NCBI GenBank assembly: GCA_002344565.1
Contig: DDTZ01000080.1
Span: 7,374-61,333 of the forward strand
DNA: 53,960 nt
Direction of reading: 5' to 3'
Source: Bdellovibrionaceae bacterium UBA2351
Lineage (GTDB): Bacteria; Bdellovibrionota; Bdellovibrionia; Bdellovibrionales; Bdellovibrionaceae
Part shown: positions 24,296-33,888 of the stretch, one piece after another
Numbering within the stretch: the first letter of the stretch is position 1
How the letters are laid out: the number at the start of each line of letters is the position of its first letter
Notes under the pieces: model-generated
What the model saw: the letters and a program-made list of their open reading frames with translations, nothing else
Told to the model about the DNA's origin: nothing
Databases searched by the model: none
Program-made: the position numbers and the translations under genes

Positions 24296-25780
24296 ATGAC
24301 TAAAAATAATTTAAAATCAAAAAGTTCCAGTATTGAGAAAAAGGCTCTTGTAGTCTTTTTAGTTATTTTTGTGGCCGTATTATTGGGCGCCTGGGGATAT
24401 GCCTTAAAACTGCGCCAAACTGTCGTCGCGAACAACGCCGCAGTAAATGTTGATCCGGGGGCATTAATCGAAGTTGAGCGTATGCGCAATCTGGCTGATT
24501 CTCAGATCTCGAATAGTCGCTCATTTTTTTTGTTAGGCTCAAAAGTTCTGTATGATAAATCAAAACAAGATAAACAAAATTTATTAGAAGCCTTATCAAG
24601 CTTCCAAAAAAAATATCCGTTACCTCAAATTCCTGAAATTGTTCGCCGGTTTGATACTATTCAAACTCAACTTCAGGAGTTCTTTGAACAGGGCATGGAG
24701 TTTCGCGAAAAACAAACAGAATCAAAAATTGTTGGTCAATTCTATCAATCAAAAGCATCACCACTGCTAAAACAAATGAACGATAATTTGGACGAGATTA
24801 AAAATCTTCATAATGTTGAAATCAATCGCGTTCAGGCAGAGTCTCGAGCAGCGGCTTTAGGCGTTGAAAGTCAAATTCCAGAAGGCATGGCTATATTAAC
24901 TGTCTTGTTGTCGGTAATCTTTTTAGGTTTGGCCGTACTTGTTGTTAAAGTTCTTCGCGAACGCACTCGTCAATTAGCAGAGCGTGATCGTTTGGTCGCC
25001 GAAGCTAAAAATGCAGTTCAAGCGCGGGATGAATTTATCTCTGCGATTAATCATGATTTCAAAGAGCCTTTAGAACATTTAAATCAAATCGCCGAGATAT
25101 TAACTAACTTTTCGGAATCAAGTCCGATCCAAGATAGCGGCGAGCTTGTAAAAACAGCTGTTGCGGAAATTGAAACCTTGATCAAAGATATCTGTGATCA
25201 AAAGATGGCAGACCAATCTGGACTAACATTAAGATTAGATCAAATGGGTATCGATGATGTTTTAGATGATGCGCGCGTAATGATGCAACCGTTGGCGAAA
25301 CAAAAGGGTATTCGTTTACAATTTGAATCTGCTAATCCGCCGGTGCTAGCCTTTATGGACAAAGAGCGCGTTTTGCGTGTGATGGCGAATCTAGTTGGAA
25401 ATGCAATAAAATTTAGTCCTAAAAACAGCAAAGTCGTTGTTAAAGTTCGTAGTGACCAACAATTTGTAAACATTGCGATTACAGACAGCGGACCGGGTAT
25501 TCCTGAAAATAAAATCCCAGGTCTGTTTACTCAATTCTGGCAGTCACGTAAAACGGCAGATCAAGGTGCTGGAATTGGTTTAGCGGTGGTGAAAACAATC
25601 GTGGATGCGCATGGTGGAACGATCCGTGTGGATAGCCACGGTGGCAATGGAAGTACATTTACATTCTCGCTTCCTAAACGCCGCCCCGCGGGTGCTGAGT
25701 TAAAAAAAGCGGCTCCAATTCGCTATACTACGAAATCGCGCACGCAATCTGATGTGTACACAGAAGGGCCGACGATTTAA
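24296..25780 (+). CDS. Membrane sensor histidine kinase
   Basis: A 494-residue kinase: transmembrane segment 1 at about 17-37, a helical periplasmic sensor (about 40-195), transmembrane segment 2 (198-220), a dimerisation region with phospho-acceptor H253 in NHDFKEPL (an unusual H-box in place of SHELRTP) and an ATPase domain with NLVGNAIKFSP, DSGPGIP and GAGIGLAVVK. No receiver domain or adjacent response regulator is present, so it is an orphan. Its TAA abuts the convergent stop (TAATTA). Confidence 0.9.
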   Translation: MTKNNLKSKSSSIEKKALVVFLVIFVAVLLGAWGYALKLRQTVVANNAAVNVDPGALIEVERMRNLADSQISNSRSFFLLGSKVLYDKSKQDKQNLLEALSSFQKKYPLPQIPEIVRRFDTIQTQLQEFFEQGMEFREKQTESKIVGQFYQSKASPLLKQMNDNLDEIKNLHNVEINRVQAESRAAALGVESQIPEGMAILTVLLSVIFLGLAVLVVKVLRERTRQLAERDRLVAEAKNAVQARDEFISAINHDFKEPLEHLNQIAEILTNFSESSPIQDSGELVKTAVAEIETLIKDICDQKMADQSGLTLRLDQMGIDDVLDDARVMMQPLAKQKGIRLQFESANPPVLAFMDKERVLRVMANLVGNAIKFSPKNSKVVVKVRSDQQFVNIAITDSGPGIPENKIPGLFTQFWQSRKTADQGAGIGLAVVKTIVDAHGGTIRVDSHGGNGSTFTFSLPKRRPAGAELKKAAPIRYTTKSRTQSDVYTEGPTI

Positions 25781-28516
25781 TTACGTCTGCAATTCAGACA
25801 GTATTTGAATTAAATTATTTTTATCGATCGGCTTTGTGATATGTTCGTCAAAACCACTTTCCAAGCAACGCTTTCTTTCTTCTTTCATAGCATGCGCAGT
25901 TAAGGCAATAATCGGTTTTTTGAAACCTTGCTTACGAAGCTCACGAGTAGCTTCGTAGCCGTCCATTTCCGGCATTTGCAAATCCATCAACACAATGTCG
26001 ACACTATCTTTAGAGGCCTTTGCGATGCCTTCGCGCCCATTATTGGCGGTGATAACATTTGCGCCTGACATTTTTAGTATCCATTTAATTAAAGCTAAAT
26101 TATCGTCGCTGTCATCGACTGCTAAAATATTTTTTCCCGCAAGTTCCATTGCATTTTGTGTGTTGTTTTGTGCTTTGACTTTTGGTGCCCCTTCTTCGGC
26201 TCGGGATTCAGCAAAACTATTGTTGTTGATCTGTCCGTGTTCGATAGAAATGACAAATGTACTGCCCTTTCCTGGTGCGCTTTCTTTCAATAAGACATCG
26301 CCGCCTAAAGCAATGGCTAACTTCTTCGATAGGACCAGGCCTAAACCTGTGCCTCCAAATTTTCGAGTCGTTGTAATGTCCGCTTGAGTAAAAGGCGAAA
26401 AAAGTCGTTCCGCTTGTTCTTTCGCAATTCCTGTTCCGGTGTCGCGTACGACGAATTCTATTTTTGAAGTGTCTTCGGATGTTTTTACCGTCAAATTCAC
26501 AGAACCTTTTTTTGTGAACTTAATTGCATTGCCGACGATGTTGAATAGGATCTGTCGCAAGCGGGTAGGGTCCGTGGCTACGGTACCAGGAATTTTCCCT
26601 TCGCTAGATACGTTTAGCTGAATACCTTTACCCGAAGCCTCTAAATTTAAAAGAACGGCGATATCATTCACGGTTTCCATTAGTTTTACAGGAACGCGTT
26701 CAATTTCCATTTTTCCAGCTTCTACTTTAGAAAGATCTAAAATATCGTTGATGATCGTAGACAAAAGGCGACCATTACGTTTGATGACTTCGATAGTATT
26801 GGCCCGCTCGCTAGTAGACATATTTTCATCAGCCATAAGTTCCGAAAAACCAATGACGGCACCCAGTGGCGTGCGAATCTCGTGTGACATATTTGCTAGA
26901 AACGCGCTTTTTGTTTCGTTAGCTACTTCGGCTTCTTCTTTAGCCATTTTTAATTCAGCTTCAATTTTTTTATAACTAGAGACGTCGGCGGCTACCACAA
27001 TGAAGCCTTCGACAAGGTTTTGGCTATCGAACTCGGGGACAAATGTGATATTTAAAATAGCTTGGCGATCACCACTATGTGAGTTGCGTTCATAGGTAAC
27101 GGTTTCTCCAGCTAAGGCTCTATCAATGTAAGGTTTATTGTCTGGATAACGTTCGCTACCGAGGATATCTTCAAAGGTCTCCCGCATAATTTCGTCTTGG
27201 CTGCGGTGAAACCAGTCGCAAAAGAAATTGTTCGCAAACAGGAAGCGTTCATGTTTATCTACTTGGGCTACCATAACTGGCATAGCATTTGTAATGATAC
27301 GCAACTGTGCTTCACGTTCTTGTAAAGCCAAAGTGCGTTCTTGAACACGCTTTTCGAGTTCTTCATTCAACGACCGAGTTCGCTCTGCCGCTTTTCTGAA
27401 CTCGGTAATATCACGCACAACCTTTGAAAACCCAGTCAGCTTGCCATCCTTATCAAGCAACGGGTCCAGAACGATGTTTGCCCAAAATGTAGAACCATCT
27501 TTTTTCTTACGAATGGCCTCACCTTCAAAGTGCCCAGTTCTTAATACGGTAGTTAGTTCGTTATAGGCGACATCCGAAGACGCGTCCGCTTTTGTGTAGA
27601 GAGTGGATACATGTCTTCCAACAATTTCACTTAGACTATAGCCAGTGATGCGTTCTGCTCCGCGATTCCAAGTTGTAATATAGCCGTTTGGATCTAACAT
27701 GAAAATGGCATAATCTTTAACAGCTTCTACAAGGACGCGATATTTCTCTTCACTTTTTACTAACACGTCTTCGCTGTATTTTTGTCGATTTAGGAAAACA
27801 CGTTGCCCAACCGAGCCGGCCAGCGCAATTCCTAGTACCAATAATGTTGTTGAAATGGTAGCCATGCTTAAACCCGAAGTAACGAGTAGGTTTGAGTCCG
27901 TGATTTCAATTGAGTGATCGTGAATAAATGTAGCTGCAAACATTCCGGTATAGTGCATTCCTGCAATTGCAATCCCCATCAGAATACTCGCTATTGTTAG
28001 CTGTAAGAAGCGATCGGGTTTGTTTCTAAGTTGAATAGATATCGTCAAGGCCCCGTAAGAAGCTATCAGAGCAACTAACACAGATGCGGCCACTAAAAAC
28101 CAATTCCATTCAATTCGGGCCGACATACGCATGGAATACATTCCGATGTAGTGCATACCACTGATCGCGGCCGCCATCGCGATTCCGCCCCAGCCCACAG
28201 ATTTGGGATCAACGATAGGGCGACTCACAACATACAAGGCCAACATGCTACCAATTACTGCAACAATAACAGAAAGAACCATGAGTGGAATGTCGTACGC
28301 CATTTCCATGTCGGGCATTTCAAAAGCTAGCATTCCAATGAAATGCATACTCCAAATACCGACACCCATAGCAAGTGATCCACCGATCAACCAAGCCGCA
28401 TGGGCTTTTCCCTTAGCGTGAGTGATACTATACGCCAAATTTAAAGCTACATAAGACGCTAGGATTGCAACACCGATAGAAAGAAGAATTAAATAAGGGC
28501 TATAGACAACGTCCAT
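25781..28516 (-). CDS. MHYT-PAS-PAS hybrid histidine kinase
   Basis: A 911-residue inner-membrane hybrid kinase. Residues 1-250 form an MHYT sensor with three MHxxGM motifs (MHFIGM, MHYIGM, MHYTGM), proposed in the family to bind a metal and sense O2, CO or NO. Two PAS domains follow (about 260-385 and 405-525, the first with ITTWNRGAERITGYSLSEI), then HisKA (NMSHEIRTPL), HATPase (GTGLGLVLSKKL) and a C-terminal receiver (VLMDLQMPEMDG). The kinase-receiver half resembles the hybrid kinase at 49791, suggesting duplication. No output regulator is adjacent. Confidence 0.94.
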   Translation of the reverse strand: MDVVYSPYLILLSIGVAILASYVALNLAYSITHAKGKAHAAWLIGGSLAMGVGIWSMHFIGMLAFEMPDMEMAYDIPLMVLSVIVAVIGSMLALYVVSRPIVDPKSVGWGGIAMAAAISGMHYIGMYSMRMSARIEWNWFLVAASVLVALIASYGALTISIQLRNKPDRFLQLTIASILMGIAIAGMHYTGMFAATFIHDHSIEITDSNLLVTSGLSMATISTTLLVLGIALAGSVGQRVFLNRQKYSEDVLVKSEEKYRVLVEAVKDYAIFMLDPNGYITTWNRGAERITGYSLSEIVGRHVSTLYTKADASSDVAYNELTTVLRTGHFEGEAIRKKKDGSTFWANIVLDPLLDKDGKLTGFSKVVRDITEFRKAAERTRSLNEELEKRVQERTLALQEREAQLRIITNAMPVMVAQVDKHERFLFANNFFCDWFHRSQDEIMRETFEDILGSERYPDNKPYIDRALAGETVTYERNSHSGDRQAILNITFVPEFDSQNLVEGFIVVAADVSSYKKIEAELKMAKEEAEVANETKSAFLANMSHEIRTPLGAVIGFSELMADENMSTSERANTIEVIKRNGRLLSTIINDILDLSKVEAGKMEIERVPVKLMETVNDIAVLLNLEASGKGIQLNVSSEGKIPGTVATDPTRLRQILFNIVGNAIKFTKKGSVNLTVKTSEDTSKIEFVVRDTGTGIAKEQAERLFSPFTQADITTTRKFGGTGLGLVLSKKLAIALGGDVLLKESAPGKGSTFVISIEHGQINNNSFAESRAEEGAPKVKAQNNTQNAMELAGKNILAVDDSDDNLALIKWILKMSGANVITANNGREGIAKASKDSVDIVLMDLQMPEMDGYEATRELRKQGFKKPIIALTAHAMKEERKRCLESGFDEHITKPIDKNNLIQILSELQT

Positions 28517-28589
28517 TTAACTACCAGATATCACAAATTTTTTCCAAATTCCGCATTTTTTTAATGTGTTCTTAAGGGTAAGGAACCAG

Positions 28590-28649
28590 ATGACACCAAT
28601 TCGGTTGGCAGCGACCTTGCTATGTAATTTAGTCATGGGGGAGATATGA
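28590..28649 (+). CDS. 19-residue upstream ORF (putative leader peptide)
   Basis: ATG at 28590 with AAGGA upstream, encoding TPIRLAATLLCNLVMGEI and ending in TGA that overlaps the next ATG (ATGA, 28646-28649). This is the classic coupling arrangement, but a 20-codon ORF can arise by chance. Confidence 0.3.
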   Translation: MTPIRLAATLLCNLVMGEI

Positions 28650-28879
28650 AAACACTTGTTTATATTGTTATGCTAGTTTTGTCATCGTCAGCGATGGCGG
28701 GAATTGAAGATTGTATTAAGACTGTGCGTGCGGAATGGCCGTATCCATCTGTGGCTGAGGCTTCAAAGATCTGTGCCGGTAATGTGAGTGAATCGTGCAT
28801 CAAATATATTCGTGTGGAATTGCCATATCCATCAGTGGCGGAGGCCGCCAAAATGTGTAAGACGAATATGTGTGAATAA
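28646..28879 (+). CDS. Small secreted cysteine-rich two-repeat protein
   Basis: A 77-residue protein with signal peptide 1-18 (cleavage after AMA) and two 28-residue repeats, consensus CIK-x2-R-x-E-x-PYPSVAEA-x-K-x-C (23-43 and 51-71), plus a final C76. It is only about 58 residues after cleavage. GGGGGAG ribosome site. The PYPSVAEA core resembles short repeats of secreted Bdellovibrio orphans, but no named family is known to me. Function unknown; possibly disulfide-stabilised. Confidence 0.8.
   Translation: MKTLVYIVMLVLSSSAMAGIEDCIKTVRAEWPYPSVAEASKICAGNVSESCIKYIRVELPYPSVAEAAKMCKTNMCE
28709..28876 (+). repeat. Two 84-bp in-frame direct repeats
   Basis: Copies at 28709-28792 and 28793-28876 encode the PYPSVAEA unit. 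They differ mainly at the residues between the first Cys and the PYPS core. Confidence 0.8.
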
Positions 28880-28898
28880 CCTTAAGAAAATATGGAAG

Positions 28899-28940
28899 CG
28901 TCATTTCACAAATAGATTTCTGTCAAATGACGTTCTTTTG
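28899..28940 (+). terminator. Probable terminator of the small repeat-protein gene
   Basis: CGTCATTT (28899-28906) pairs with AAATGACG (28925-28932) over an 18-base loop, followed by TTCTTTTG. The loop is long and the U-tract is interrupted. Confidence 0.5.
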
Positions 28941-29018
28941 AATTTGTTTTGTAGATTTTGACAAATTTCATTGATACGTTTTTTAAATGTCGATCATGTT
29001 TTTCGGGAGACCTAAAGA

Positions 29019-29795
29019 ATGACAATTGAAATCCACGAGAAAGCAGCGATCGGCTTTGATCGCGCGAGTGACGCCTACGAAAGTGGGCGTCCCGATTATC
29101 CCGTGGAAGCAATTGATTTCTTGGTTAAACAGTTTGATATCAAGCCATCGTCTCAAATGGTCGATTTAGCGGCCGGTACTGGAAAATTCACAAAATATCT
29201 ATTTCCATTTAATAATCATGTCATTGCTATTGAACCAGTTGAACGTATGCGGCAGAAATTTTCATCTCTGTACCCCGCAATGCAGGTTTTAAACGGTTCG
29301 GCGGAATATATTCCTGTAGTGACGGAATCAATTGATGTAGTTACTGTTGCTCAAGGTTTTCATTGGTTTAACGGCGAAAAAGCACTATCGGAAATTCGTC
29401 GTGTCTTAAAACCAAAAGGAAAATTAGGTTTAATTTGGAATGTTCGAGACGAATCAGTTTCTTGGGTTCGGGAATTGAGTCAAATTATCGATCCCTACGA
29501 AGGATCAACGCCAAGATATACATCAATGATATGGAAGGAAGCATTTGATGACACTCCATATTTTAGTCCTCTTCGGCATTCTGTCTTCACTTATACTCAT
29601 ATAAGTACGATTGAAACTATTTTAGATCGAGTCAATTCTATTAGTTTTATTTCAGCCTTACCTGAACAGGACAAAAAATATGTTGCAACTCAAGTAAAAA
29701 GGTTGATTGAAAATCATCCGTCTACTAGAAATTTGGCCCAAATCCCATTTCCGTACTTAACTCATATCTATTGTACGGAAAAGCTATTAAGCTGA
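29019..29795 (+). CDS. Class I SAM-dependent methyltransferase
   Basis: A 258-residue methyltransferase of the UbiE/type 11 kind: motif I VDLAAGTGKFT (46-56), acidic loop AIEP (69-72) and DVVTVAQGFHWF (101-112), where a Trp-Phe pair is typical of the yeast Crg1/TMT-like branch. The opening RASDAYESGRPDYP is shared by that group. It may methylate a small toxic acid or lipid; the substrate is unknown. Monocistronic. Confidence 0.88.
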   Translation: MTIEIHEKAAIGFDRASDAYESGRPDYPVEAIDFLVKQFDIKPSSQMVDLAAGTGKFTKYLFPFNNHVIAIEPVERMRQKFSSLYPAMQVLNGSAEYIPVVTESIDVVTVAQGFHWFNGEKALSEIRRVLKPKGKLGLIWNVRDESVSWVRELSQIIDPYEGSTPRYTSMIWKEAFDDTPYFSPLRHSVFTYTHISTIETILDRVNSISFISALPEQDKKYVATQVKRLIENHPSTRNLAQIPFPYLTHIYCTEKLLS

Positions 29796-29899
29796 TTCAA
29801 GTTTTTTTTGCATTCCCAAGTTGATACGCCCTTCTCAAGACATCTCGATTGAACCGCCCTGTCGTTACTTCCGATTAGTTACGTAACGGGAGAACAAAT

Positions 29900-31252
29900 A
29901 TGGCAAGAATACTAATCGCCGAAGACGATGAGTTTCTAAGGGACATACTAAAAGACTACCTGGAAGATAGTGGTCACAAGGTTACAGTTGTGCCGGATGG
30001 AAAAATTGCACGAGACGTAGTTCTTGCGGGTGATTTTTCGTTAGTTATTAGTGACGTTCAGATGCCACATCTAAATGGTGTTGAATTTTTACAGTGGCTG
30101 CGAACTAAAAATCAAATTCCATTTATATTGATGACTGGATTTACAAACTTGCTTGAAACCCATCAAGCTGCTGAATTGGGTGCCAATGGCTTTTTAAGTA
30201 AACCATTTTCAAATAAAGACCTGTTGGCGTTAATTACGACTTTGCTATCACCAAAAACAGATGATTTGCCTGCTATAGAAGAAAATAAAAAAGTTCACCA
30301 AGAGTATTGTAAAGTCTCTATTGAAGAATTTGTAGCAAAGCCAAAACTAGACTACGATATCTACGTTTGTCTTCAAGAAAACAAGTACCTAAAGATTGCA
30401 AGATGTGGCGAAACCCTAGATGTAAATCGTTTGAACACCTATCGCAGTAAAGGCCTGGCGCATTTTCATATTAAGCGAGAAGACTTCAAGAAGTTGGTCG
30501 ATTTTAATATGGGAGTTACCAAAGTATTGCAGCAGAGCCAAACAGTACCGACAGAGAAAAAACTTCGTTTTATGCGCTATACGAGCGAAGTCATACTAGA
30601 ACATTGTTTTGTTGACGATATGAATAAAGCAGCCTTTGAAGAGGCACATGAGTTTTTTCAAACGGCAATGGGTATATTTTCTGAAAATGCGGAAACGCAT
30701 AATCTATTAGATATTTTAAATACACATTCAGACGCTATTTATGCGCATAGCTTAGGAGTTTCACTCTATTCAATAATTATAGCAAAAAAAATGGATTTTA
30801 AATCTCCACAGACTATTTTCAAGTTAGCCATGGCAGGCCTTTTCCATGATATAGGAAAAAAAGAGATTGATAACCGAATTTTAGAAACCCCGAGACCACA
30901 GTTATCAGTCGCTGATCGAAAAATGTATGAATCTCATGTCCAGCGGGGCCGAGACATTATGCAGGCAATTCCTAACATCCCCCAAGATGTAGTCCAAATG
31001 ATATACGAGCATTACGAAGATGAAGTCGGCCAGGGTTTTCCTAGTGGTACTCCCAAAACGAGAATGCATCCGCTGTCGAGTGTGATCCACTTAGCAAATA
31101 AATTTGTGAACCATGTAGTTAAGAATCCAACGAATCATCAGATTTCTGGTCGTGAGGCTGTCTTCATGATTGAAAAATTTGAAGGTGATCGCGTAAACAA
31201 AGTGGCACTAGCAGCCTTAAAATCTTTAGTGTTTGAAAAAAAGGCCGCATAA
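29900..31252 (+). CDS. Response regulator with an HD-GYP-type phosphodiesterase output
   Basis: A 450-residue protein. The receiver (1-120) has phospho-acceptor D52 (ISDVQMP), T79 and K101. A middle region (about 140-260) of unknown fold follows. The HD domain carries H316-D317 (LFHDIGK), H346, H371 and a variant signature (EHYEDEVGQGFPSG), GFP in place of GYP. HD-GYP proteins hydrolyse cyclic di-GMP, and the metal ligands seem kept. It is the first gene of a unit with a dihaem peroxidase (1-base gap) and a histidine kinase, which is its likely phosphodonor. Confidence 0.9.
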   Translation: MARILIAEDDEFLRDILKDYLEDSGHKVTVVPDGKIARDVVLAGDFSLVISDVQMPHLNGVEFLQWLRTKNQIPFILMTGFTNLLETHQAAELGANGFLSKPFSNKDLLALITTLLSPKTDDLPAIEENKKVHQEYCKVSIEEFVAKPKLDYDIYVCLQENKYLKIARCGETLDVNRLNTYRSKGLAHFHIKREDFKKLVDFNMGVTKVLQQSQTVPTEKKLRFMRYTSEVILEHCFVDDMNKAAFEEAHEFFQTAMGIFSENAETHNLLDILNTHSDAIYAHSLGVSLYSIIIAKKMDFKSPQTIFKLAMAGLFHDIGKKEIDNRILETPRPQLSVADRKMYESHVQRGRDIMQAIPNIPQDVVQMIYEHYEDEVGQGFPSGTPKTRMHPLSSVIHLANKFVNHVVKNPTNHQISGREAVFMIEKFEGDRVNKVALAALKSLVFEKKAA

Positions 31253-31253
31253 G

Positions 31254-32291
31254 ATGAATAGATTAAAACAGTTGGTTTTGCTACCAATCTTAGTTTTAGC
31301 TCTATATGGAATTTTCTATTACGTAGAAAAATCTAGTGCCAATCAATACTCTAATACTGAAGTTCAAAATTTTATTTACAAGTCCTCGACAATCGAGCCG
31401 CTGGAAGTACCAAGTGATCTAGATAGGAGAAAGGCCTTTTTGGGACGCGAACTCTTTTCAGACAAACGACTGTCAAAAGGGAATCAAGTTTCCTGTCATT
31501 CGTGTCATAGTTTCGAAATTGGCGGTGCCGATGGCCGACAGTTTTCTGTGGGAGTCGATGGAAAATTGGGTATAGTAAACGCGCCAACAGTTTTCAATAG
31601 TGCTAAAAACTTTAAACAATTTTGGAATGGGCGAGAAGAGGATTTGTTTGGCCAAATAGATGGTCCTATCCACGACCCTCGTGAAATGGGAACGACATGG
31701 GACGAAATTGTTGAAAAACTAAAAGCCGATCAGATGATGGTCCTCTTGTTTAACGAGATATTTGACGCGGAAATTTCGAAGGATAGGATTATAGGTGCTC
31801 TTGTTGAGTTTGAAACTGCTCTAGTTACGGAAGATTCCCCATTCGATCTTTTTTTAAAAGGAGACCACGACGCCTTAACCGAATCACAAATTGCTGGATT
31901 TCGTAAATTTGAAACTTACGGTTGCGTAGCTTGTCATCAGGGGCAGAACATTGGTGGTAACATGTTTCTGAGTATGGGTGTGGCATTTAACTACTTTGCT
32001 GAGAGAGGTGGTTATTTTGAATCTGATGTCGGACGATTTGTGGTTACTGGGCAGGAGCATGATCGTCATGTATTCAAGGTTCCCAGTTTACGTAATGTGC
32101 AATTAACGGCGCCTTATTTTCACGATGGATCAGAACCTAGCTTGGAAAATGCGGTCAGAAAGATGGCGCGATACCAATTAGGCCGAAAGCTTCCTAAAGA
32201 AGATATAAAAGATATTACTGAGTTTCTAAAGTCATTAACGGGTAAAAAACCTAAGATCCTAAGCGAGGCTTATGAATCCGTTAAAAAGTAG
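31254..32291 (+). CDS. Dihaem cytochrome c peroxidase (MauG/CcpA family)
   Basis: A 345-residue protein anchored or exported by an N-terminal hydrophobic segment (6-23). Two haem c sites: CHSCH (81-85) and CVACH (224-228). FWNGREEDL (123-131) and APYFHDGS (286-293) are family marks. Members reduce peroxide or act as MauG-like oxidases in the periplasm. The start at 31254 is 1 base after the HD-GYP stop; its end overlaps the kinase by 20 bases. This context suggests a sensory rather than only a detoxifying role. Confidence 0.92.
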   Translation: MNRLKQLVLLPILVLALYGIFYYVEKSSANQYSNTEVQNFIYKSSTIEPLEVPSDLDRRKAFLGRELFSDKRLSKGNQVSCHSCHSFEIGGADGRQFSVGVDGKLGIVNAPTVFNSAKNFKQFWNGREEDLFGQIDGPIHDPREMGTTWDEIVEKLKADQMMVLLFNEIFDAEISKDRIIGALVEFETALVTEDSPFDLFLKGDHDALTESQIAGFRKFETYGCVACHQGQNIGGNMFLSMGVAFNYFAERGGYFESDVGRFVVTGQEHDRHVFKVPSLRNVQLTAPYFHDGSEPSLENAVRKMARYQLGRKLPKEDIKDITEFLKSLTGKKPKILSEAYESVKK

Positions 32292-33888
32292 AAACAAAAC
32301 TATATTTACGATTATTTCGATATTGATTATTTTTGCATTAGGGTTCATCTATAGTCGTTCGTCGGTTAGTGATATTACAGTGCATTCCAAAATATTGCAT
32401 ACACTTGAACAATCTAAGATTGCGAATCATGATTTAAATGAAAATGTCCTACGCCTAAAAACATTCTTACTTCAGTCCTACGATCCGTTAGTAAGGGACG
32501 TGGGAAAACAGCTAAGTCTTTGCAAAAGACTACATTCGGATCCAACTTATGAAAGCCTGCGACGTGAACAAACATTACCTCTGTTAAATGACTACTGCCA
32601 GTTTTTGAAAGAAAAAGCCGATCTAATTGAGCGATATAAAACACAACATTCCATTCTTAGGAATTCGATGAAGTATTTGCCAATAGTAGTGAAGCACTTT
32701 TCCGATACGAAATACAGCGACACGACGCATTCCCTATTTTCTAATGTTATTCTATATAACTTCGATCGGTCCGAAGACTTAGTAGACAATATCTACGAAC
32801 TTCTTCGTAAGTTGCCAAAAAAACTGAGCAACAAGAAAGATAACGAGATGATGGAATCCTTGCGGTTGCATGTAAATCTAATTGTCAATTATAGTGTGAC
32901 TCGGGCTACACTAGAAGAAAAAATTCTTTCAAGTTTAGTGATCGTAAAACTTGAACATTTGGTAAATCAATATTTGGATTGGTATCAAGTTCGACAAAAT
33001 CGTGGCATCTCTTATCACTTTGTCCTAGTTTTTGTGTGCTTCGGTTTAGGCTTGTGGGTAGTTATAATTTTCAAACGTCTGCAGTCCCTGACGGACGATT
33101 TGCATGATTTAAATGCTAATCTAGAAATGAAGGTTGCCAAAAGAACCAAAGAATTATCCGAAGCTATGTCAAAACTTGAAGATAGCCAGACAGTATTAAC
33201 TCAATCTGCGAAAATGACTGCGCTAGGTGAAATGGCGGGTGGTATTGCTCATGAAATCAATACGCCGTTAAGCGCGATTTTGATGAACGCTGAAATGTTG
33301 ATGGATAGAGCTGATCAAGCGAGTCCGGAATTAATTCGTAAACGAACAGAAGCTATTGTCAAAATTGTGGCTCGTGTATCTAAGATTATTATGGGTTTAA
33401 AACGTTTCTCTAGAAATGCAGATGATGCCGAAAGATCAAGAGTTTTGGTGCAAACTATAGTCGACGACACATTAACTTTGTGTAGTGAAAAGTTTAAATC
33501 TCATTCTGTGAATTTAGAAATCAAATTAGACAGATCCGATCTTACGGTTCTTTGTGTGCCTGAACATATTTCCCAAGTGCTGCTAAACTTTTTGAATAAC
33601 TCTTTATATGCCTTGAAAGACACGGATGCGATCAGCGATAAATGGATTTCGATTCATGCCTCGAAACAAGATGATCAAGTGGAAATATCGGTCACCGATG
33701 CAGGAACCGGTTTACCTGAAAGCATTCAGGCCAAATTAATGCAGCCGTTTTTCACAACTAAACCTCCCGGTGTTGGAACGGGATTAGGCTTAAGTATTTC
33801 AAAAGGGATCGTGGAGCAGAGCGGGGGGGAAATGTTTTATGATAAAAGATGTCCGAACACCCGCTTTGTTATACGCTTACCAGCCTAA
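32272..33888 (+). CDS. Membrane histidine kinase with a periplasmic (DAHL-like) sensor
   Basis: A 538-residue kinase: transmembrane segment 1 (10-28), a helical periplasmic sensor (30-245), transmembrane segment 2 (248-268), a coiled coil (275-312), HisKA with H327 (GGIAHEINTPL) and HATPase (NNSLYAL, TDAGTGLPE, GTGLGLSISKG). The start of the sensor (LNENVLRL, then YDPLV) resembles the DAHL sensor domain. It overlaps the peroxidase gene by 20 bases and probably phosphorylates the REC-HD-GYP protein. The periplasmic sensor and periplasmic peroxidase could interact. Confidence 0.9.
   Translation: MNPLKSRNKTIFTIISILIIFALGFIYSRSSVSDITVHSKILHTLEQSKIANHDLNENVLRLKTFLLQSYDPLVRDVGKQLSLCKRLHSDPTYESLRREQTLPLLNDYCQFLKEKADLIERYKTQHSILRNSMKYLPIVVKHFSDTKYSDTTHSLFSNVILYNFDRSEDLVDNIYELLRKLPKKLSNKKDNEMMESLRLHVNLIVNYSVTRATLEEKILSSLVIVKLEHLVNQYLDWYQVRQNRGISYHFVLVFVCFGLGLWVVIIFKRLQSLTDDLHDLNANLEMKVAKRTKELSEAMSKLEDSQTVLTQSAKMTALGEMAGGIAHEINTPLSAILMNAEMLMDRADQASPELIRKRTEAIVKIVARVSKIIMGLKRFSRNADDAERSRVLVQTIVDDTLTLCSEKFKSHSVNLEIKLDRSDLTVLCVPEHISQVLLNFLNNSLYALKDTDAISDKWISIHASKQDDQVEISVTDAGTGLPESIQAKLMQPFFTTKPPGVGTGLGLSISKGIVEQSGGEMFYDKRCPNTRFVIRLPA

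Noticed and set aside
29863..29888. CGTTAC/GTAACG and GTTACGTAAC repeats before the HD-GYP operon
   Set aside because: Short stems close to the ribosome site; too weak to claim an operator without conservation data.
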